A model generated the notes under the pieces. It saw only the letters and a list, made by a program, of their open reading frames with translations. It did no database searches and was not told the origin of the DNA. A stretch of DNA of 64,000 bases from contig JANTQA010000012.1 of assembly GCA_027625915.1 (NCBI GenBank), positions 10,688,501-10,752,500 of the forward strand, read 5' to 3'. How positions within the stretch are numbered: the stretch's first letter is position 1; every line of letters starts with the position of its first letter. The position numbers and the translations under genes were made by a program. Shown here piece after piece: positions 57,001-64,000 of the stretch. Origin of the DNA: Anaeramoeba flamelloides (Eukaryota; Metamonada; Anaeramoebidae).

Positions 57001-59735
57001 AATTTTGGTTTACTATTTATTAATACATAATTTTTCCAGTTTTTTTCTAAATTTGGGAAATATGTTTTTAATTTTTTCCAACAGTTTTCAATCCCTTTGG
57101 CTTTGAAATGATATTTTTTAATTATTTCGAAAAAATAAGGGGTAATAGTCCAAATATAAAAAACAATTAAACATTTATGCTTATATTTTTTTATATGATT
57201 TAAATTTTTAATATTATTAAATTCAATTATTGAAAGTATATTTAATAATATCCGAAGTGTTGAGCGGAAAATACTTTCATGCTGAGAATACTTTATAGAT
57301 CTTTTAATTAAAATAATGACTAATTTTAAATCGATTTTATTAAAGTTTTTCATTGTAAAATCTTCTGTAATTATTGATAAAATCCGTAATGAATCTCTTT
57401 GAATTCTAAGATCATTTGGAAAATTGTTTATTGAATCCACTAATATGTTATAAAAATTATCTTTTTGCTTTAAATATTCAATGGATTTTAATAAGTTATA
57501 ACCTTGTTTTGCTAGATAAAATAGAGAAGATCTAACAAAATATTTATAATTAGATTTGTTTTCTAAGGAGCATTCCAATAATAAGAAGGAGCAATAAATA
57601 ATTAATTCATTTTGATTCATCCCAGAATTTTTTTTTTTCAATTTTGCTTTATTATTGTTATTGTTGTTGCTGTTAAACGTATTATTAACATTGTTATTAT
57701 CATTGTGGTAGTTATTTTCATTCGTATTTATATTATTATTATTATTAATAAAATGAGTGTTAATAATTAAATTGAAATTTTCATTGTAGGGAAATAAAGT
57801 ACTCAATAATTCTAAACTATAGCAAACAATCTGATTTTGAAATGGAACAAGATGCAAAATATTATTTAAATCTAAAAGAATTTTCTCTTTTATTTGATTC
57901 AATAATTTTTTCTTTTTTAATTTAATTTTTTTAATTTGTCGAAAGGAAAATAAAAATGATAATAATTTTAGAATAAATTGTCTTAATTCTAAATCATATT
58001 TATTTGAATTGCACATTTTTTCTAAATAAAATTCAATTAAAATTGATTCTTGAATTTTTTTTTGATTGGTAGTATTCTTGATGTTTAAATGAACTAGGGT
58101 TCTTAATAAGCTATTCAATAAATTAATTTTTGATATACAGAAATTGTTTTCATCTAATAACTGTTTTAAAATGATGACGGATAATGATGAAAACTCATTT
58201 TGGATTGTCACTAAAGAAGTTAAAGATATATTGAAGCATCTATGACTAATAATTGAAACTAAATCACAGATTAAGATTAAAATTTCGTCACAAGAATTTT
58301 GTTCTTGATTCAATTTTAGGATTGCTACTAAAAAATTATGAAACTTCATTTTATTATATAATTTGAGTGCGTCAATATCCAATTTGGCATTAATAAAAGA
58401 GATCTGAAAGATTTGTAAACAAATAATTAATATTCTTTTATTTTTTTTAAATAATGATAAGGCTCCCACTAAGGATTCAAGGCCAAATTTAATAATAGTC
58501 TTTTCTCTTAAATTTTTTTTGTTTTGCAAAATTAAATTCATTTTTTTTAAATTTTCACTCATTTTTTGTTTTTTCTTATATTTTTTCATTTTCATTTCCA
58601 TTTTCTTATTCAAATCATATTGCTTTTTCTCATTTAATTTGTTATTGTTTCTATTGTTGTTTCTGTTATTGTTGCTACTACCACTGCCCTTTATTTCTTT
58701 TATTTTTATTAAATTTTCATTTTTATTAAGAAAGTTGCTTTTTTTGGGGCAAATGGAACAAATTTCATAAATTGCTCTTAAAATATTTTCAATTAAAACT
58801 AAATTATTCTTGTGTTTTTTAAATAATATTGATAAAAATATAACAATTGATTCATGAATTGATATGGTTTTTGATAAGATCGGATGTGTGGAAAATCTTT
58901 TAATTATTCGAATCAAATTAACAATTGAAATTCTGGCAATGCTTTCATCATTGAAGGTACAACATTTTAATAAAAAAAATAAACATTTTTTAATAATCTC
59001 TTCATTAACAAGTTCATTTGATAAATGAGTTAGACCAATGATCGTTAAAATTGGTTTTAAAAATTTCTTTTGATTCGTATTTAAATTCCCATTTTCATTA
59101 TTATTATTATTGTTGTTGTTGTTGGTGGTGGTGGTGGTGGTGGTTTTATTGCTATTATGGCCACCAGTTTTATGATTATTATTATCGTGATCATTATTAA
59201 TGTAATTTTCATTAATAAAAAGAAGTTCATTGGTGTAATTTAAGATCTTTTTTGTTATTTTAAGAATTACTTTTAAAGAATTAACTTTAGAAAATTCATC
59301 TCGACATGAAAATACAAATTTGTTTGATCCATTACACGACTTTGTTCTTGATATTAAATTTCTCATTAAAATTAAGCAATGGTAAATTAATTTTGAATTA
59401 TTTTCTTGAAAACCAGATCCTATCATACAATATTTTAGCATTTTATTGAGCTTGATATGACCATTCATCGTAAAAAAATGTTTAGTTGCGGGTGTTGGAT
59501 ATTTGAGAATTCTTATTAAACACTTTAGTGTCAAAATCAGGGTTTCTGCTGGCTGTTGATCATTGAGTAACATCGTTAAAGAGCTGACCAAAGAAAAGAT
59601 ATTTTCACTTGGTGATTTCTTCATCTCATCTGGAAAATTTAAATAATTTAAATGAAGAAATGTTGTTACCTTTTCTGGTAAGTGTAAAATGTTTCCTAAT
59701 TTTTTGGAAAATTCTTCATATGGTTGTTCGTTCAT
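54099..59735 (-). CDS. Armadillo-like/PH/ankyrin scaffold protein (1878 aa)
   Basis: One uninterrupted frame starts at MNEQPYEEFSKKLGN and ends in TAA. Residues 1 to about 900 are Leu/Ile-rich helices in an armadillo/HEAT-like pattern, broken by Thr, Asn and Lys runs (near residues 195-215, 345-360 and 665-690). Residues about 1000-1210 look like a pleckstrin-homology domain. It begins IFHGGGVIIYQDEIQLEKW and WRVAYVKCKL, includes TYIWLALTNERLIYYLP, and ends YRFQIITQFSTLIFET plus CIHWIKIIRQLI. A Ser-rich insert lies at about 1120-1168. Residues 1210-1860 hold ankyrin-type repeats, clearest in DYPLLHLAAKYNKIKFLRYL and RTLLSSAVQHGLIDIIKYLL. The mix suggests a lipid-binding membrane scaffold. The three-domain order is not one I can name; no GAP, GEF, kinase or BEACH domain is seen. 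The 5' leader is purine-rich. Confidence 0.85.
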   Translation of the reverse strand: MNEQPYEEFSKKLGNILHLPEKVTTFLHLNYLNFPDEMKKSPSENIFSLVSSLTMLLNDQQPAETLILTLKCLIRILKYPTPATKHFFTMNGHIKLNKMLKYCMIGSGFQENNSKLIYHCLILMRNLISRTKSCNGSNKFVFSCRDEFSKVNSLKVILKITKKILNYTNELLFINENYINNDHDNNNHKTGGHNSNKTTTTTTTNNNNNNNNNENGNLNTNQKKFLKPILTIIGLTHLSNELVNEEIIKKCLFFLLKCCTFNDESIARISIVNLIRIIKRFSTHPILSKTISIHESIVIFLSILFKKHKNNLVLIENILRAIYEICSICPKKSNFLNKNENLIKIKEIKGSGSSNNNRNNNRNNNKLNEKKQYDLNKKMEMKMKKYKKKQKMSENLKKMNLILQNKKNLREKTIIKFGLESLVGALSLFKKNKRILIICLQIFQISFINAKLDIDALKLYNKMKFHNFLVAILKLNQEQNSCDEILILICDLVSIISHRCFNISLTSLVTIQNEFSSLSVIILKQLLDENNFCISKINLLNSLLRTLVHLNIKNTTNQKKIQESILIEFYLEKMCNSNKYDLELRQFILKLLSFLFSFRQIKKIKLKKKKLLNQIKEKILLDLNNILHLVPFQNQIVCYSLELLSTLFPYNENFNLIINTHFINNNNNINTNENNYHNDNNNVNNTFNSNNNNNNKAKLKKKNSGMNQNELIIYCSFLLLECSLENKSNYKYFVRSSLFYLAKQGYNLLKSIEYLKQKDNFYNILVDSINNFPNDLRIQRDSLRILSIITEDFTMKNFNKIDLKLVIILIKRSIKYSQHESIFRSTLRILLNILSIIEFNNIKNLNHIKKYKHKCLIVFYIWTITPYFFEIIKKYHFKAKGIENCWKKLKTYFPNLEKNWKNYVLINSKPKFVYEKISNTNFHQFHNENYSISNHTDCDNNNDDDGDNDKKKKNKKKKKLKNNNNNNNNNGNEIKKKTKKKVLGKRFIQYIKDNTLELGNKRKKIFHGGGVIIYQDEIQLEKWINNWRVAYVKCKLSHELPMKKTCELLHHSNFCKIIDNQSTFFSETYIWLALTNERLIYYLPNINSNSFTSLNKLKKKKSMLIYSIPINKIISIKRLKTMCVDSDSSSASQSDNNSSSSENSPTRTTKPLSPTISRKETSSSSSNRKINHLKKYRFQIITQFSTLIFETNTYDDCIHWIKIIRQLIILNSHSMISSPIIALALKGNFNNLKCIKNQLNQIINKNGNNFIHYFLKKKQNYNLYNSHNLISNGLNINTKNFNLQTPINIILKELFQNFNDSKTFNIFLNLINNSNLIKSDNHILKNYLNRCWYYHNNLLNLSLIQLYNTKLNNVDFKKKWLMVNETNDKKLLKFILLLLNKTNSNDKNTNNRIECSDDYKDDNIEYSNDNNDKNNKYNQNQLLKIFYKNNCLKYIWWLLFSPIFDYNLNDLLFVKRIFTNKNISNVLINILINSSDIKIKPFFIKGLKILIQLNFNFNLINKELLSQIISKLFKIEDITLLFSLNNINLTLINFGEKNFNIFQNSIKHSKIKFFKTIYQKQQNIKTKIYNCTGNVHKETDTNTRDGSDIIGSGGGKYDDEAKMKKKDEKFQEIFINEKDYPLLHLAAKYNKIKFLRYLIKKKENNNQIDNEGKVPIHLLITGEAGNIDFFRYLYSGIYEEAKTIPLDRQYWSTQIMESFKLLIPYSDLNTRDFQQRTLLSSAVQHGLIDIIKYLLTKNDPLDILKVDSFRCSPLFYSLKFGKNKITRLFIDHLNKIQFIEPKLLTVKTSSSFNLIHASLLYPEESICFSNFICLIDFLKNRINLNQLFNEITLNNKSVIQIAHSKNFTSVIDWLSKNKLHYNIDLNLKNYKNGNIQKN

Positions 59736-60106
59736 TATTTGCGGTTATTTTGTTTTTCTTTTTTTTCTTTTTTTTTTCGTTTTTCTTTTTTCTTTTTTCT
59801 TTCTTCTTTTTTGTTTTCTCTTTTTTGTTTTCTCTATGATCTTTTTTCGTTTTTCTTGATGCCGAAAGAAGATAATTTAGAAATTCCTAAAAGTTTTTTT
59901 GTTGTTATTTTTTGTCAAAAAAAAACAATAAAATTAATTTTTTTTTGAAAAATGATTTATCAAGGTGAAGGATTTTCCTAATTCTAAATCAATTTTCAGA
60001 ATGTTCTGAAATCAGTTAGTTTAATTGTGTTTTATGATTTTCTCGATTTACTATTAAAATAGCTCCTTTCAGCAACCATTTTTAATATTCAATTAATCTC
60101 CTTACA
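59736..60106. other. 5' flank of the 1878-aa gene
   Basis: The coding (minus) strand upstream of the ATG is almost only A and G for about 90 bases, then AT-rich. I see no other feature. Confidence 0.5.
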
Positions 60107-60548
60107 TAACTGTTGAGAGAAAAATGTTGGACACCATTTTTAATTGGGAACATTAGTAAAATTGAAAATCAATCCTATTGATAACTCTTTGAATTTTATA
60201 TAAATCCAAGTTTAAATGTGTTACAAGTTTATTAATCTGTAGTGTGTGTAGAATACTCATTTGTGGTTGATAACTAAAGATAGATCATGCAATTTTAACA
60301 AAAATCCAAGTTTTAGTAAAGTTTACTATTAATTATGAAAATGGTAATTTTTAAACTTGTTTTAGACTATAAGAGATAAGGTTTTGAAAAAGTATAATTG
60401 TATTAATCTTTATTCTAATAAGTAGATTATTCTCAATTTCTTAGTTATTTCACAAACGAAAGAAATGAAAAATCATTTTCAGTAAGGTTCCCAATTAAAA
60501 TTGCTGTCCAACTATTTTTCTCTGTCCAACGTTTTTCTCTCAACAGTA
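60107..60548. mobile_element. TIR element related to family A by its ends only
   Basis: The ends TAACTGTTGAGAGAAAAATG and, inverted, TACTGTTGAGAGAAAAACGT are followed by TTGGACA and TTTTTAATTGGGAACATTA. The second motif is shared with family A, but the interior is not. At the right end the motif TGTCCAAC(T/G)(A/T)TTTTTCTCT is doubled. Confidence 0.75.
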
Positions 60549-61519
60549 AGATAAAGTTTTTACTTTGTGAAAAATGATATTTAAATAATATCAAAAAAAA
60601 AATTCTATGTTTAACTTAAATTAATTGGACAGATTGTGTGCACAGCTCAAAAGTTCTCTTGGGTTGGGAATAGATCTAGGATCTAAACGTAGCAAATTAT
60701 GAAATCAATAATTTCAGGGTCTTTGCTGAAAAGACTGTTTTAAACAAAAAAAGGTTGATGTATTTGGTTTTCTCATAAAAATAGAAATCAAAATGATATT
60801 TCAACTATTTTAAGAGTAAATATCATTAATTTAAATCATTTAGATTTGATTTTAGTCTTCAAAACAGTGAAAATTATTAAATAAATTTCTTTAACAATAA
60901 TGGTCTTATCTAAGGCAGTATTGAATAATAAATTTGAAAATTTCATGTTATATAAAACTATGTTTTTTAGTTCACCTTTTGTAATTAATGAAAAGCTTTA
61001 TTTATAATAAAAGAAATATTTCTCTAAATTCAATACCATGTGGGTATAAGATATTTGTTGCTATTATTAATACTGCTATTTTTATTCTAAGGTATTTCCA
61101 AAAAAGTGGGGTATTTTTTTTACATTTCATAAAAAATAATCTTTGTTAGCCATTGTATTCATTAATCGGCAATACCAAATTAGGTTTTTATATTTATACT
61201 GGTTGAACTAACTAGTTATGTATTTAATTCAAAATATGTATGTTGAAATATTCCCAAAAAATGAAAAAAAAAAAATGACACTTTTTTGGGTTGTGGCAAT
61301 ATACAACTGATTTCAATATTTAAAAATCGAAATATGGAAAGGGTAAAAATGATTTTTTTAAACAATAAAACCCAATTATATGTTTTTAAATATATTGTGT
61401 TTTTTTTTTGATTATACAAGTTATGAAAATGTTTTTTTTTTTTGATTAAAAATAAAATAATAAACAGCAAATTTCACCTATAAAAAATATCAGATAAAAT
61501 TGAGATAAGAGAATTTAAT
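60549..61519. other. Intergenic, no gene seen
   Basis: AT-rich DNA without a credible frame or a matched repeat. Confidence 0.5.
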
Positions 61520-61735
61520 ATAAACCCCCTTTCAAAATCATTGGTCCATTAAAAATCAAATTTTTTAGAAAAATATTTTTAATAATTTAAGTTATCTATT
61601 ATAATATAAAAATTCCGATTTTAATATTTAGTTTTATACTCTATCGATATTTATTTTTTATCTAAAAATAAAAGAAAAAGAAATAAAAAAAATAGTTAAA
61701 AAAAATTTGGACATTTATTTTGAAATTTAGCATTA
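61520..61735 (+). repeat. Dispersed repeat shared with 29675-29900
   Basis: Old copy of a roughly 210-bp sequence with TTTCAAAATCATTGG, TTAAGTTATCTAT, ATCTAAAAATAAAAG and ACATTTATTTTGAAATTTAG. The last motif recurs at 62016-62035 (CATTTATTATGAAATTTAG), so a second partial unit may follow. Confidence 0.55.
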
Positions 61736-61769
61736 CATAAAAAATAGAAAAATTAAAAAATGAGTAAAA

Positions 61770-61886
61770 CCCATTTATTGATTTTCCTTCTATTGGTATA
61801 ACTAAATCTAACCTATTTTTCATATTTGAAACCAATTTTTTCATTAATTCATCTATTACTTCTTTCCAATTTTTCATTTTCATTTT
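61770..61886 (-). pseudogene. Short coding-like stretch, unrecognised
   Basis: The minus strand reads KMKNWKEVIDELMKKLVSN, then MKNRLDLVIPIEGKSIN, before turning into Phe-rich low complexity. The charged, amphipathic pattern differs from the junk frames around it. It lies just beside a dispersed repeat and may be an exon remnant or part of a transposon. Confidence 0.25.
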
Positions 61887-62384
61887 CCATATTAACAAAA
61901 CATTGTGTAAAAAATAAAAAAGAGAAAAAATGATTTATTTGAAAACTTTTTATTGGGAGAAAAAAAACTTTAAAAACGATACAAAAACAATTCATTATTC
62001 AAATTTAATATGGGCCATTTATTATGAAATTTAGTTAATTTTATATATTTAATACATTACTAAGAAACAAATTGAATTATTATCCAGAGCCCATCAATGA
62101 TATTTAATGATTTTAGATATTTAAAAATCTTTTTTGAAAATTGAGTTTAATAAATATATTTCAAAATAAATTTGCCCCATTTTCTTGGAAATTGCTTATC
62201 TTACCAAGAAAACAAGTTTATTTTTGATTAGAAATTTTTTTGTAACTTGTAAAATGAATTTTGGTTTAATTCAGCTTTGAGGTGTATTATTTTGAGAGAT
62301 AATATATAATGATTTTTTTTAATTCTGTAATTTTTGAATAAAGCCGAACTATGTAAAAAATAACAAGGCAAATATACTAAGTCC

Positions 62385-63245
62385 TAGGTTTTCCAAAATT
62401 TAAAATATTATATTAAATATAAGATTTTACTTGATTCTTTTAAATCCTGGAAAACTTTTCAAAAGTGTCCGAGGTTTACCATAAAGTACCTAGATTTTCT
62501 TGATGTTTTCTGTTTTATTTGTTAAGTGTTATATATTTTTTTTTGTGATTTCTATTTTATTTAAAAAGTTTTCAAGGGTTTTTTGAGGTTTTCTATTTTA
62601 TTTGTTAAGTGTTCTAATTTTTTTGGTGTTTTCTATTTTATTCCGACAATCTATAGATTTTACAAATAAATAGTTAGATCAAGAAAACCTAGCGAAAATT
62701 TGTCAGAATTAACAAGAATAGAGTAAAGTTATTGATTGTACTCAATTATATTGAATTATGGAATAGATGATGTCGATTTTTGTTAATTATTGTAATAAAC
62801 AAAAAATAAAATATATTTTCTAGTTATAGCAAAAATTTAAAAACCGCTTACGAAAGTGTCTGTAGAGTACCTTCAAGTGTCATGTTTTTTTTTAGGAATA
62901 TAAATAAAATTTATCATATTTACGGTATATTTTTTAAATTAAAAAAAAAAGATAATGGTCCTTTTCTTGTGGTTTTCTGTTTTATATGGAAACTCTATTG
63001 GTTTTTTAAATAAATAGAAAACCTAAGAAAACATAACTACAGGTTTTAAGTATTCCAATCAATTGATTTATATTAAATATTTTACTAAATTTTTTAAATT
63101 CTGGAAAATCTAAAAAAAGTTTCCAAAGAGTATCGTCATGTGTCGAGTTTTTCCCGAATTCGATAAAAAAGAGAGATAAAAATCAAATATTTTGCTCAAT
63201 TCTTCTCTAATTCTGTAAATTTTACACAAAAAAATCACAAAAAAT
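62385..63245. repeat. Hairpin-module repeat family, degraded cluster
   Basis: Repeated CTAGGTTTTCC, TCCTGGAAAACTT, TGAGGTTTTCTATTTTATTT and AAACCTAGCGAAAA motifs alternate with GATTTTACT-type cores and CTATAGATTTTAC loops. The order resembles the arms of the 44108-45316 element, but the arms are eroded and I cannot define outer ends. Confidence 0.6.
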
Positions 63246-64000
63246 AAAATATATTTTTTTCAACTTTAATCAAAAATAATTTTGTAATTGTCAAAATTAT
63301 GTATTCAGTATTTGAAAGATATTAATTAAATTTAAAGTTCTTTTCTAAGATACTATTAATTGCAAAATAAAAAGATCAATTTTTTTATTCAGCATTCCTA
63401 AAATTGTACAGACCAAGAACGAAAAAAAAAAAAAACACTAAAAAACAAGAAAGATCAATTTCTATAAGAGAGAATTAATAAAATCAACTTATTTGTCAAA
63501 TATTAAATATTTAAAATGTTAAAGGACTTAAAAAATATGTTCTGGGAAGCTTATGAAAATTGTAATTCAGTTATTTTTCAACAAAAGATTATAAAATTTA
63601 ATCTTAACTGTGAAAAAAATAAAATTCTCGAATTTTTTACTATTAAATTGAAAAAAATCATAATGGAAAATTGAATTTTTCAACTTAAATTGAAAAATAT
63701 CTTTCAAAATAATTTTTGATCAACGATATTTTATTATCCAATAGTGTTTATTATAATTAAAGTTATTAAAATGTGAAAAATGGCTAAGGATTAGGATATT
63801 TGTAAAATAATTTTTTAGGTATTGTTGTTAAAAAAATTCTTATTGGAAATTGTATTTTTTGACTTGAATTACAATATATCAATAATTTGAATTTTTCATC
63901 AAAGATCCCTTATTTTACAATAATTTTTATTAAAACTGAAGTTATTACAAACTGAAAAAATTATCAAATGTTTGATTTTGGTTTTAATTTTTTTTTTTTT
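63246..64000. other. Window end, no gene seen
   Basis: AT-rich DNA. Two similar blocks occur around 63715-63770 and 63895-63950 (TTTTGATCAACGATATTTTAT and TTTTCATCAAAGATCCCTTAT, each followed by TAAAGTTATTA or TGAAGTTATTA), a decayed direct repeat of about 180 bp. Confidence 0.45.

Overview
The window is very AT-rich eukaryotic nuclear DNA. It is recognisable as such from GT-AG introns, long homopolymer and AT tracts, Asn-, Lys- and Glu-rich low-complexity protein segments, and orthologues found only in eukaryotes. Gene density is low, about ten genes in 64 kb, with many short inverted-repeat transposon relics between them. An amoeboid protist fits; the style of the proteins recalls Anaeramoeba more than the compact dictyostelid genomes. 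That is inference, since no marker gene here fixes the species. The standard genetic code fits: nine of ten stops are TAA and one less certain stop is TAG.

Layout. 3-1040 (+): 3' part of a CARMIL-like leucine-rich-repeat gene. 1-6 kb: non-coding DNA with three repeat elements. 6163-7337 (-): a calmodulin/essential-light-chain-like protein behind a very large Lys/Glu-rich tail. 7.4-15.2 kb: gene-free DNA with a MITE. 15292-16356 (+): an unrecognised basic protein with a short stretch resembling a CENP-C motif. 19482-27481 (+): a complete WDR11 orthologue (about 1228 aa in three exons) with a 4.2-kb intron holding nested transposons and coding-like debris. 31018-31756 (+): MND1, a meiotic recombination factor. 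36273-36953 (+): a centromeric histone H3 (CENP-A type) with a unique tail of eleven K-G-x triplets. 41165-41570 (-): last exon of a WD40 gene. 46348-47705 (-): a WD40 protein with a possible myristoylation signal. 50504-51353 (+): LZIC (ICAT-domain protein). 54099-59735 (-): a 1878-aa intronless armadillo-like/PH/ankyrin protein.

MND1 and cenH3 show that the organism has meiotic recombination and chromatin-defined centromeres. The other genes belong to membrane trafficking (WDR11), actin/calcium-type signalling (LRR and EF-hand proteins) and scaffolding. No operon-like arrangement is visible.

The intergenic space holds at least five families of small terminal-inverted-repeat elements: 14205/20893/38215/60107; 2499/28195/40359; 30145/39127/49340; 20645/32493; and several single copies. 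There is also a foldback-like family whose arms are strings of hairpins (best copy 44108-45316). All homology statements come from reading the sequence against remembered family sequences; no search was run.
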